The notes below the pieces were generated by a model. That model had not been told where the DNA came from and did not search any database. It was given only the letters and a program-made list of their open reading frames with translations. Of a DNA stretch of 5,602 nt, positions 1 through 5,456 are shown in pieces (positions within the stretch are counted from its first letter, which is position 1; the number at the start of each line of letters is the position of its first letter). This stretch comes from Firmicutes bacterium CAG:110 (GTDB taxonomy: Bacteria > Bacillota > Clostridia > Oscillospirales > Oscillospiraceae), in assembly GCA_000434635.1 (NCBI GenBank), contig HF988048.1, positions 1 to 5,602 of the forward strand, read 5' to 3'. A program made the position numbers and the translations under genes.

Positions 1-77
1 TCGGTGTCCGCGAAAACCGGCGTCACCAGCTGGAACGTCACGGCGACCGCCATCAGCAAAGCCAGCAATTTCTTCAT
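1..77 (-). CDS. Secreted protein, N-terminal fragment (signal peptide only)
   Basis: Only the first 25 codons lie in the window; the gene runs off the left edge. The visible residues begin MKKLLALLMAVAVTF and end ...TPVFADT: a lysine-rich start, a hydrophobic core and a likely signal peptidase I site after VFA (about residue 23). There is no lipobox cysteine in what can be seen, so the product is probably exported or cell-wall associated and not a lipoprotein. The start is supported by an AGAAGG ribosome binding site about 7 bases upstream. It lies downstream of the sugar-transport operon but is separated from it by about 230 bases containing a hairpin and a candidate promoter, so it is probably its own transcription unit. 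The mature function cannot be judged. Confidence 0.7.
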   Translation of the reverse strand, partial: MKKLLALLMAVAVTFQLVTPVFADT

Positions 78-149
78 GATGCAACCTTCTTCCCTTATTT
101 TCGACCGGTACAGCTTCCCCCAAAACAGGCCGCCGTACTCAGTCCCACA

Positions 150-165
150 ATGCTGTTATCAGCAT
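150..165. promoter_or_regulatory. Palindrome over the -10 region, possible operator
   Basis: Perfect inverted repeat ATGCTG-TTAT-CAGCAT with 6-base arms and a 4-base spacer. It covers most of the candidate -10 element and the predicted start site of the gene at the left edge, which is where a repressor would bind. It could also form a small hairpin at the RNA 5' end. No regulator family is recognised from the motif. Confidence 0.35.
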
Positions 166-189
166 ACCACTGAACCGCGCAAATTGCAA
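161..189 (-). promoter_or_regulatory. Candidate extended -10 promoter of the secreted-protein gene
   Basis: On the minus strand TTGCAA (189-184) and TATGCT (166-161) are separated by 17 bases, and TGG directly before the -10 gives an extended -10. Each hexamer matches the sigma-A consensus at four of six positions. The predicted start near 154 would leave a leader of about 77 bases before the ATG at 77. Confidence 0.4.
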
Positions 190-261
190 GGGATACAGGT
201 AAAAATAGTACAATTCTACCGTTTTCTCCCAGTTCCGCCGCCAACGCAAACCGAATAATTT

Positions 262-289
262 CTGCCCCGGCCTGTACAGACCGGGGCAG
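262..289 (-). terminator. GC-rich hairpin after the transport operon
   Basis: Perfect 9-bp stem, CTGCCCCGG pairing with CCGGGGCAG, around a 10-base loop. It starts 17 bases after the stop codon of the DUF624 gene, where an operon terminator is expected. On the minus strand it is followed by AAATTATT and not a clean U-tract, so termination may be weak or the hairpin may mainly protect the 3' end. Confidence 0.5.
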
Positions 290-306
290 CTGCATTTTCA
301 TAATAT

Positions 307-969
307 CTACTTCAGAAGATGATTCCGGTCAATGGCACTGCCGGCAAAGGCGCACTGGATCAGCTGCCCCAGCGCAAAGATGCACAGGCACCAGAACGGG
401 AACGTATAGCGAAGGAAGCATGCGCACACGACATAGGGAATCGCTACCAGAACCAGCATCCACAGACTGTACTTCCACTCCTTGCCCATCAGGATCAGCG
501 CGTTCACGGCATTCTGCCACGGGGTGAGCCTGACAATGGCGCACAGCGGGAACCAGTAGCTTTTCAGCAGGAAAGACAGGACGCCAAGGCAGACAAGCGC
601 GGCGATCGCGGCCTCCCGAAGCCCCAGAAACAGGAAAAACAGGGGGATAGAAACAGGCGCCAGCGTCAGAACCAGCCAAATCAGCAGCTTTTCAAAGAAG
701 TTCTCCCGGAATCCGGCAAAATACTCGCCCCACATGTGGATCACCGGCATCTCTCTCCAGTAGAGCATCAGCACCCTCGCCATGCCGGAAAAGGCCGCGG
801 GGATGGTAACGACGGGAATACACAGCAGGACTGTGACGACATTCAGCTCCAGCAGCTGAATGGCTCTGCTTACCACCAGCCGCTCAAAACGCGCAGGGGC
901 GCCGGGTGCTTCCGGCGCTTCTTCGCGGCGTTTTCCGTTTCCGTTCCATAGTCTGTCATACAGCGACAT
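307..969 (-). CDS. DUF624 / YesL-family membrane protein
   Basis: A 220-residue integral membrane protein of the DUF624 (YesL-like) family, whose members recur beside CUT1 sugar ABC transporter genes in Bacillota. The molecular role of the family is not established, so only membrane location and an association with sugar uptake are claimed. The family pattern is visible: ELNVVTVLLCIPVVTIPAA (about 41-59, first membrane segment), YFAGFRENFFEK (83-94), a hydrophobic pair (95-137), then FPLCAIVRLTPWQNAVNAL (140-158), a further membrane pair (about 168-208), and a short charged tail. The length is normal for the family. It starts four bases after the stop of the MalG-type permease, with AAAGGG eight bases before the ATG, so it is probably translationally coupled and is the last gene of the operon. 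Residues 11-28 are rich in charge, Pro and Ala and look like a flexible cytoplasmic stretch. Confidence 0.8.
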   Translation of the reverse strand: MSLYDRLWNGNGKRREEAPEAPGAPARFERLVVSRAIQLLELNVVTVLLCIPVVTIPAAFSGMARVLMLYWREMPVIHMWGEYFAGFRENFFEKLLIWLVLTLAPVSIPLFFLFLGLREAAIAALVCLGVLSFLLKSYWFPLCAIVRLTPWQNAVNALILMGKEWKYSLWMLVLVAIPYVVCACFLRYTFPFWCLCIFALGQLIQCAFAGSAIDRNHLLK

Positions 970-973
970 ATGC

Positions 974-1810
974 TTATCCCTTTACGGCTCCGGCGGTCAG
1001 GCCGGCGATCATGTGTTTCTGGAGGAAGATGAACAGCAGGACGATGGGCAGCGAACCGATCACGGCAAACGCCATCATGCCGCCGTAATTATAGCAGTAC
1101 TCCCCCAGAAACGTTTCCGCAATGCCCACAGGCAGCGTTTTCATCGAGGCATCCTGCATGATAATGAGGGACATCATATAGTCATCCCATGCGTTCAGGA
1201 ACGTATAGATGCATACAGCGACAATGCCGGGCTTCACCAGCGGGAACAGGATCTCCACCAGCGTGCGCATTTTCCCGGCTCCGTCGATGCGGGCGGATTC
1301 GTCCAGACTTTTGGGCACGGTGTCGAAGAAGGACTTTACCAGCGTGACCGCCAGCGGCAGAGCAAAGGTCGTGTCGGAAAGGATCAGGCCGGGGTAGCTG
1401 CTCAGCAGCCCCAGCTTTGTATAAAAAATGTACAGCGACGCCAGAATCACCACGATGGGGAACATCTGAACCGACATGACCGCGCTGAGCAGTGCGGATT
1501 TGCCCCGGAACCGGTAGCGGGAAAAAGCGTATCCCGCGGGAACCGACAGCACCAGCGTCGTCAGCACGGTTCCGACCGCAACGATGACGCTGTTGCGGAA
1601 ATAGGCCACATATTTTGGCGTCTGGGCGATCTGGATGTAGTTGTCCAGCGTGATATCCACGGGAACAAAGTGAGGGGGCAGAACGGTCAGGTAGTGGGTC
1701 GGCATCAGGGAGCAGATCACCATCCAGTAGATCGGGAACAGCAAAAGGATGATCGTCAGCAGCAGCGCCCCGTATTTCAGCACACTCGGGAGTTTTTTGC
1801 GGATCTTCAT
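974..1810 (-). CDS. CUT1 sugar ABC transporter permease, MalG type
   Basis: Inner (cytoplasmic) membrane subunit of a carbohydrate importer; it pairs with the MalF-type permease to form the translocation channel. With the start at 1810 it has 278 residues, typical of MalG-like proteins. The ATPase-docking EAA loop is at about 169-194, LDESARIDGAGKMRTLVEIL then FPLVKP. Also family-typical are FLNAWDDYMMSLI (204-216) and the C-terminal GLTAGAVKG. About six membrane segments can be drawn: 12-34, 72-98, 107-129, 143-163, 196-216 and 246-264. The ATG at 1810 is chosen because AAGGAGGT lies 10 bases upstream; the in-frame GTG at 1822 falls inside that ribosome binding site. The stop of the preceding permease also overlaps the site, so translation of the two permeases is probably coupled. 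The E-S-A in place of E-A-A in the loop is a mild deviation. The substrate is not predictable. Confidence 0.92.
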   Translation of the reverse strand: MKIRKKLPSVLKYGALLLTIILLLFPIYWMVICSLMPTHYLTVLPPHFVPVDITLDNYIQIAQTPKYVAYFRNSVIVAVGTVLTTLVLSVPAGYAFSRYRFRGKSALLSAVMSVQMFPIVVILASLYIFYTKLGLLSSYPGLILSDTTFALPLAVTLVKSFFDTVPKSLDESARIDGAGKMRTLVEILFPLVKPGIVAVCIYTFLNAWDDYMMSLIIMQDASMKTLPVGIAETFLGEYCYNYGGMMAFAVIGSLPIVLLFIFLQKHMIAGLTAGAVKG

Positions 1811-1820
1811 ATCTTGCGGC

Positions 1821-1828
1821 ACCTCCTT
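1821..1828 (-). promoter_or_regulatory. Ribosome binding site that decides the MalG-type start
   Basis: AAGGAGGT on the minus strand is a near-perfect anti-16S match, 10 bases before the ATG at 1810. The TAA stop of the upstream permease (1829-1827) overlaps its first two bases. The alternative GTG at 1822 lies within the site and can be excluded. Confidence 0.85.
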
Positions 1829-2753
1829 ACAGGGTATCTGCGTGGTTCTCGTTTGCCTTGTTGCTGATGAACGTCAGCACAAACAGGAATACCATCCAGA
1901 TTACGCCGATGGCTGCGCTCTCGCCAAAGTTATAGGACTGGAACGCCGCCTTATAGGCAGCGATGGAAAGCGTCGTGGTCGCGTCCACGGGGCCGCCGCC
2001 GGTCATATTGTTGATGATGGTAAACTGCTGAAAATTCTGCGTGATCGCCAGCCAGACAGATGTGAACAGAACGGGACGGATGGAGGGCAGCACAATGTGC
2101 CAGAACCGCTGGAACGGGTTGCCGCCGTCGATACAGGCTGCTTCCAGCAGGGAACTGTCCACAGACTGAAGGCCGGCCAGAATCATCACGGTCATATACG
2201 GCAGCTGTTTCCATACGCAGGCCGCCACTATGGAGATCATCGCCAGCGTGGCGTCCATGGTCCAGGAAAGGTTCATGCCATCTATGATCCCCACCTTCAT
2301 CAGCAGATAGTTGATGACGCCGTACTGCTGCTGTAAGATCCATCTCCAGACCAGCGCGACGACGACAGAGGGGATCGTCCACGGGATCAGCATCATGCCC
2401 CGGAAAACAGCCCTGCCGCGGATCTTGCTGTTCAGCAGAAGGGCAACGCCCATTCCCAGAATCAGCTGGATGCTGACCGTAAAGAAAACAAACACCAGAG
2501 TATGGAAAAAATAGGTGAAAAATTCACCTTTTTTGAACAGGGCAATATAGTTTTTTAGCCCCGCCCAGGTCGGAGACATCAGGTTGCGCAGGCTGCAGTC
2601 GCAGAAGCTTGTCCAGATGCCCCGGAGGATGGGGATGGCAATGACGCAGGACAGAACGATCAGTGCCGGGGAAATAAAGCCCACGGCCACAGCCTGATCT
2701 GATTTCAGCCGGGTCACGATGGATGGTTTTTGCATGGAATTGTTACGTCCCAT
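1827..2753 (-). CDS. CUT1 sugar ABC transporter permease, MalF type
   Basis: Membrane subunit of the carbohydrate importer and partner of the MalG-type permease. With the start at 2753 it has 308 residues, normal for short MalF-like proteins of Gram-positive bacteria. Visible features are a first membrane segment at about 21-43 with FISPALIVL, segments near 83-107, 119-139, 168-195, 226-244 and 279-298, the EAA loop at 204-226 (EAACIDGGNPFQRFWHIVLP then SIRP), and NNMTGGGPVDATTTL (248-262), a signature of this permease class. The start is supported by AAAGGAG (2766-2760) six bases before the ATG. The open frame extends to 2870, but that extension crosses an intergenic hairpin and lacks membrane-protein character. 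A second ATG at 2735 is possible but has no better site. The gene follows the binding protein by 146 bases and almost touches the next permease. Confidence 0.92.
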   Translation of the reverse strand: MGRNNSMQKPSIVTRLKSDQAVAVGFISPALIVLSCVIAIPILRGIWTSFCDCSLRNLMSPTWAGLKNYIALFKKGEFFTYFFHTLVFVFFTVSIQLILGMGVALLLNSKIRGRAVFRGMMLIPWTIPSVVVALVWRWILQQQYGVINYLLMKVGIIDGMNLSWTMDATLAMISIVAACVWKQLPYMTVMILAGLQSVDSSLLEAACIDGGNPFQRFWHIVLPSIRPVLFTSVWLAITQNFQQFTIINNMTGGGPVDATTTLSIAAYKAAFQSYNFGESAAIGVIWMVFLFVLTFISNKANENHADTL

Positions 2754-2899
2754 ATGCAGCTCCTTTCTTGCGGGCACCCTGAAACCGTCTTTTTCCGTTT
2801 GAGAAGGGTCCCCGCATAAAAGGTTGTCCGGCAGGGTTCCTACCGGACAACCCAAGTTATGTCCAAGCATCCATTACTACTGCAATGGAACGGCGGGTA
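2754..2899 (-). promoter_or_regulatory. Intergenic spacer between binding protein and permease genes
   Basis: This 146-base gap holds the hairpin at 2822-2852 and the AAAGGAG ribosome binding site of the MalF-type gene. I see no convincing promoter in it, so the permease genes are probably served by read-through from the binding-protein promoter. Confidence 0.6.
2818..2852 (-). terminator. Leaky terminator or stabilising hairpin after the binding-protein gene
   Basis: On the minus strand GGTTGTCCGG (2852-2843) pairs perfectly with CCGGACAACC (2831-2822) around an 11-base loop whose ends can pair further (AGG with CCT). Only four U residues follow, then AUGCGG. It begins 47 bases after the binding-protein stop. 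A perfect stem with a short U-tract at this position suits partial termination or 3'-end protection, which would give more binding protein than permease, as in many sugar ABC operons. Confidence 0.6.
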
Positions 2900-4234
2900 T
2901 TACTGGCCGTACAGCTCTCTGACCTCGGCATCCAGATCCGCAAGGACAGTGGCGGCATCCGCGCCGGTCGCGAGTCGGGCGACGGCGTCGGTGATGGCTT
3001 CGTCAGCATCCGCAAAGCCCATATCCATAGCGGGCAGGGAGCGGCACTGCTTCATGGCCTCAACGTAAGCTGCGGTGAATTCGCTTTCCACGTTGGCAAA
3101 AATGTGATCCATAACGGAGGTACGGGAGCTCATCTTGCCCTTGCCGTAGTCGAACATGATCTGAATGGTATCCTCGCCGCCAAGGAACTCAGCAACGACG
3201 CCGGCGGCCTCCATGTTCTTGCAGGACTTGAACACGACCAGAACAACGTCGGAAACATAGCCAACGGACTGACCGGCAGTGGCACCGGGGATGGGGAACG
3301 CGCCGATCTCATCCAGGAAGGCTTCGCCCTTGGAGCTGGCCTGCACGAAGGAAGCGGTCTGAGATTCCAGATCCCAGAAGAACGCGAGGTTCCCGGAAGC
3401 AAACAGATTGCGCATTTCCTTGAAGCTCAGGCCGACAGGAGACTGACCGGAGGTGTACAGCTCCTGAATTTCGGTGAAAGCCTTCAGGTTGGCGTCGCTG
3501 TTCAGGACGATCTTGCCGTCCGCATCGATGAATTCACCGCCCCGGGCCCACAGCCACGGGAAGATGTTGTAGCCTTCGGCAACTTCCAGACCGGAGTTGA
3601 CCAGACCGAGACCGTAGATCTTGTTGCCGTTCTCGTCATTGCCCAGCGCGGCGACCTTGGCGGAAGCCTCCAGCAGCTCATCAAAGGTGGTGGGGACACT
3701 CACACCGGCCTTCTCGAGCAGGGTCTTGTTATAGAACATGGCGTAGGGCTGGCCGAAGTAAGGCAGCGCGACCAGAGAGCCGTCAGCGGTGGTATAGCTG
3801 CTCAGGGAAGCCTCGCCGTAGTCGGCCAGAGCCTCTTCGCTGATGTAGGGCTTGATGTCCGCCAGACAATCCAGCTCCATCAGCTGGGGCAGCCACTCAG
3901 CCTTGACCATGGCCACGTCGGGGGTGTTCCCGGCGGAAGCCTGAAGCAACAGGGTGCTCAGCGTATCGGCATAGGAATTGCCTACAGGGTTGATTGTGAT
4001 GGTGTCGCCATACTGCTTGTGGAATTCTTCATAAATCGCGGTATAGCAGTCCGTCCAGCCGGAGTCCACGTTGGACCAGCTGTCAAAATTAATGGTAACC
4101 TTTTCTCCGGAAGCGGCGGGGGCGTTTCCGGCAGGCGCTTTTGTCTCCGTATTTCCCGCAGCGTTCTTCGAGCCGCAGGCCGCCATGGACAGAATCATCA
4201 TGACAACGAGCAGCAGAGCGAGCATTTTCTTCAT
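2900..4234 (-). CDS. Extracellular sugar-binding lipoprotein of the ABC importer
   Basis: Substrate-capture component, anchored by lipid to the outer face of the membrane, of the importer formed with the two permeases downstream. The 444-residue protein begins MKKMLALLLVVMMILSMAAC; MAAC is the lipobox and Cys20 the predicted lipidated residue. Residues 21-44 are a Gly/Asn/Ala-rich linker. The mature part resembles bacterial solute-binding protein family 1: VTINFDSWS (46-54) as first strand, SAGNTPDVAMVKAEWLPQL (100-118), LPYFGQPYAMFYNKTLLEKAG (157-177) with the usual open-lobe pattern, PTTFDELLEA, FPWLWARGGEFID (225-237), and LFASGNLAFFWD (277-288), where the family usually has a G-x-A-AM stretch. 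Aromatic residues (W114, W227, W229, W287) are plausible sugar stackers. AGGAGG lies eight bases before the ATG. First gene of the operon. Sequence alone does not give the sugar. Confidence 0.93.
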   Translation of the reverse strand: MKKMLALLLVVMMILSMAACGSKNAAGNTETKAPAGNAPAASGEKVTINFDSWSNVDSGWTDCYTAIYEEFHKQYGDTITINPVGNSYADTLSTLLLQASAGNTPDVAMVKAEWLPQLMELDCLADIKPYISEEALADYGEASLSSYTTADGSLVALPYFGQPYAMFYNKTLLEKAGVSVPTTFDELLEASAKVAALGNDENGNKIYGLGLVNSGLEVAEGYNIFPWLWARGGEFIDADGKIVLNSDANLKAFTEIQELYTSGQSPVGLSFKEMRNLFASGNLAFFWDLESQTASFVQASSKGEAFLDEIGAFPIPGATAGQSVGYVSDVVLVVFKSCKNMEAAGVVAEFLGGEDTIQIMFDYGKGKMSSRTSVMDHIFANVESEFTAAYVEAMKQCRSLPAMDMGFADADEAITDAVARLATGADAATVLADLDAEVRELYGQ

Positions 4235-4302
4235 TTTTGTTTCCTCCTGTTTTCTGATATGAGCATTTGTGCCAATTATCGCCGCACCCTAAACTCAATT
4301 TT

Positions 4303-4331
4303 AGTATAATGTGGAGTGAATTTCTATTCAA
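4303..4331 (-). promoter_or_regulatory. Promoter of the sugar ABC operon
   Basis: On the minus strand TTGAAT (4331-4326) and TATACT (4308-4303) are separated by exactly 17 bases, matching the sigma-A consensus at four and five of six positions. The predicted start near 4296 gives a leader of roughly 60 bases before the binding-protein ATG. It is the best-placed promoter found for the four-gene operon. Confidence 0.6.
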
Positions 4332-4337
4332 TGTGGA
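4308..4337. repeat. Two direct repeats TCCACATT over the operon promoter
   Basis: The 8-base word TCCACATT (minus strand) occurs at 4337-4330 and again at 4315-4308, a period of 22 bases or about two helical turns. One copy overlaps the end of the -35 hexamer and the other abuts the -10. Tandem sites two turns apart suit a regulator with two DNA-binding modules on one DNA face, as in AraC-type proteins. The regulator is not identified. Confidence 0.4.
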
Positions 4338-4368
4338 AAAAGCGAGGCAAAACGGGAAAAAGTCAGTG

Positions 4369-4397
4369 TTGTAAAACAGGAAGATATATGATATAAT
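4369..4397 (+). promoter_or_regulatory. Plus-strand promoter, divergent from the ABC operon
   Basis: TTGTAA (4369-4374) and a perfect TATAAT (4392-4397) are spaced by 17 bases. Transcription would start near 4404 and run right, away from the ABC operon. No plus-strand gene with a ribosome binding site follows; the next element is the hairpin at 4480-4527. Confidence 0.45.
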
Positions 4398-4403
4398 TTA
4401 AGA

Positions 4404-4531
4404 TTGGTGTAGAAGTTGTCGTTTTTTCTCAAACGATCGGCAAGCCATCCGGAAAACAGCACTTACCTGCCAAACAGAAAAGCCCTGATAAAATCGTTTC
4501 GACCGAACAGCGATTTTATCAGGGCTTCTTT
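4404..4531 (+). ncRNA. Candidate short noncoding RNA, about 125 nt
   Basis: Inferred from a promoter at 4369-4397 and an intrinsic terminator at 4480-4527 (17-bp stem followed by TCTTTAG). A small hairpin is possible near the 5' end, TCGTTT (4419-4424) with AAACGA (4431-4436). The interval has no ORF with a ribosome binding site. It matches no RNA family that I recognise. The terminator may serve only the convergent isomerase gene and the AT-rich promoter may be chance, so this is tentative. Confidence 0.3.
4480..4527. terminator. Strong bidirectional terminator downstream of the isomerase gene
   Basis: A 17-bp perfect stem, from A4480 plus AGCCCTGATAAAATCG (4481-4496) pairing with CGATTTTATCAGGGCT (4511-4526) plus T4527, around a 14-base loop. 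It starts three bases after the isomerase TAA. On the minus strand TTTCTGTTTG follows the stem, and on the plus strand TCTTTAG, so it can stop transcription in both directions and insulates the isomerase from the ABC operon. Confidence 0.88.
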
Positions 4532-5345
4532 AGTTCCTGATTCCGGACGTAAGAATCCGGCAGATGTTTTCCCGGGCTGCCCGCATTGCCGGTACCGTAA
4601 ACGGGGCACGGGCCTCGAAACTGATATGCCCTTCGTAGGCACCGTCCGCCAGCTGTTTTGTCAGGGCGGCCAGCTCCGCCGACACACCGGCAAACGGCAG
4701 GAGCCGGTCCCTCTCCGCAATGTGGACGTGCTCTATCTCGTTTCCGTATACGGCAAGCTCGTCTGGAGACTCTCCATTACAGATCATGTGATACAGGTCT
4801 GCCATCACCCCTACATAAGGATGCGCCGCCTGCCGGCAGATCTCTGCCGCTTCCGGCAGGGTATTCACCGCATTGCAGACCTGCCTGCGGAGTCCCTCCA
4901 GCAGCAGCCGGATCTGGTATTTTTGAAAGGCGGGAGCCACTGTCCCGCGAACCAGCTCCACGATTTCCGCCCGCCTGTCCTGACAGCTGCCGTAGGCAGT
5001 CCATGCGGAAACGCTGGCAAACACAACTTTCCGTATTCCCAGCCGGGAAGCACGGCATAAGGCGTGTTCCAGATAGGCGGAAATTTCCCCCGGGTTTGCT
5101 TGCCCGCCCAGCAGGGGCATCTGATCCGGGAACAGGTTGCAGGCGGCCGGACTGCGAAGCCCGCTGCTATGAATAACATCCGCGAGCCGTTCAAATTCCC
5201 TGTCGGAAAGGGCCGCCACATGGCACAAGGGCAGCTCGACGTACTGAAAGCCCGCTTCCGCGATCACCGGGATCCGACACATACCCACCGGGTCGGTGTC
5301 CGGCGTCTCAAGGAAGTTGGTACATACTCCGAATTCTAAAGGCAT
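4530..5345 (-). CDS. Sugar phosphate isomerase/epimerase-family TIM-barrel protein
   Basis: A 271-residue cytoplasmic enzyme of the xylose-isomerase-like TIM-barrel (AP endonuclease 2) superfamily, where ketose 3-epimerases, inosose isomerases and related enzymes are found. Barrel strands can be followed: LEFGVCT (3-9), YVELPL (35-40), KVVFAS (106-111), RLLLEGL (146-152), VGVMADLYHM (178-187), IEHVHIAE (204-211) and HISFEAR (240-246). The expected metal ligands are present: E150, D183, H208 and E244, with H186 and R214 where D-tagatose/psicose 3-epimerases have substrate-contacting His and Arg. The catalytic set therefore looks intact, but the substrate is open. The ATG at 5345 is chosen because the barrel starts directly after it; the frame extends to a TTG at 5381, which is part of the -35 element. 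The only ribosome-binding-like sequence is AGGGG, about 12 bases away. It sits upstream of the ABC operon and probably acts on the imported sugar. Confidence 0.85.
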   Translation of the reverse strand: MPLEFGVCTNFLETPDTDPVGMCRIPVIAEAGFQYVELPLCHVAALSDREFERLADVIHSSGLRSPAACNLFPDQMPLLGGQANPGEISAYLEHALCRASRLGIRKVVFASVSAWTAYGSCQDRRAEIVELVRGTVAPAFQKYQIRLLLEGLRRQVCNAVNTLPEAAEICRQAAHPYVGVMADLYHMICNGESPDELAVYGNEIEHVHIAERDRLLPFAGVSAELAALTKQLADGAYEGHISFEARAPFTVPAMRAARENICRILTSGIRN

Positions 5346-5351
5346 TTTTTT

Positions 5352-5381
5352 ATTATATCCCCTGTCAGCTTCTCGTGTCAA
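5352..5381 (-). promoter_or_regulatory. Consensus promoter of the isomerase gene, almost no leader
   Basis: On the minus strand TTGACA (5381-5376) and TATAAT (5357-5352) are both perfect sigma-A hexamers, 18 bases apart. AAAAAA follows the -10 and then comes the ATG at 5345. The usual start, six to seven bases after the -10, falls on or within two bases of the A of the ATG, so the transcript would be leaderless or nearly so. Confidence 0.7.
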
Positions 5382-5394
5382 TGTTATTTTTCAG

Positions 5395-5414
5395 AATTGG
5401 CCAATTACAAATTG
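5395..5414. promoter_or_regulatory. Overlapping palindromes upstream of the isomerase promoter
   Basis: AATTGGCCAATT (5395-5406) is a perfect 12-base palindrome, and CAATT-ACA-AATTG (5402-5414) is a second inverted repeat sharing its middle arm. Three AATTG/CAATT half-sites thus lie in 20 bases, starting 13 bases before the -35 and centred about 55-60 bases before the predicted start, a usual position for an activator. The regulator is unknown. Confidence 0.4.
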
Positions 5415-5456
5415 TGACCTTGTGAATCCCGGGGAAATGAAGAATGATATATACTG

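Larger units (their letters stand above)
4235..4529. promoter_or_regulatory. Regulatory intergenic region between isomerase and binding-protein genes
   Basis: AT-rich stretch of about 295 bases without a credible gene. It contains the ribosome binding site and promoter of the transport operon, two direct repeats, a plus-strand promoter and a bidirectional terminator, each listed separately. I looked for a catabolite-responsive element (TGWAANCGNTNWCA type) and found no good match. Confidence 0.7.

Noticed and set aside
319..951. 210-codon plus-strand open frame antisense to the DUF624 gene
   Set aside because: Gln/Arg/Pro-rich composition with no motif; the minus-strand frame matches a known family.
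1811..1822. GTG start for the MalG-type permease at 1822
   Set aside because: The codon lies inside the AAGGAGGT ribosome binding site that serves the ATG at 1810.
860..1867. 335-codon plus-strand open frame antisense to the MalG-type permease
   Set aside because: The translation is dominated by Gln, His, Arg and Asp, as expected when membrane-protein codons are read in reverse. No domain and no translation signal.
2754..2870. N-terminal extension of the MalF-type permease to 2870
   Set aside because: The added 39 residues cross a perfect hairpin and have no membrane character, while ATG 2753 has AAAGGAG six bases upstream.
2885..4309. 474-codon plus-strand open frame across the whole binding-protein gene
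   Set aside because: It is exactly antisense to a well-supported lipoprotein gene, shows no recognisable domain, is rich in Gly, Val and Gln from mirrored codons, and has no ribosome binding site. It is a codon-usage shadow.
4326..4440. Possible catabolite-responsive element near the ABC promoter
   Set aside because: Stretches such as GGAAAAAGCGAGG and CAAAACGGG resemble parts of the motif but do not match its spacing or dyad symmetry.
4416..5060. 214-codon plus-strand open frame antisense to the isomerase
   Set aside because: It would start at a TTG without a ribosome binding site and runs through both arms of the terminator. The isomerase motifs lie on the other strand.
5346..5381. TTG start of the isomerase at 5381
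   Set aside because: The TTG is the first half of a perfect -35 TTGACA, no ribosome binding site precedes it, and the extra 12 residues come before the first barrel strand.
5424..5437. CCCGGG-centred repeat after the LuxR-type gene as a terminator
   Set aside because: The short dyad leaves no room for a loop and has no U-tract, so it is not a credible intrinsic terminator.
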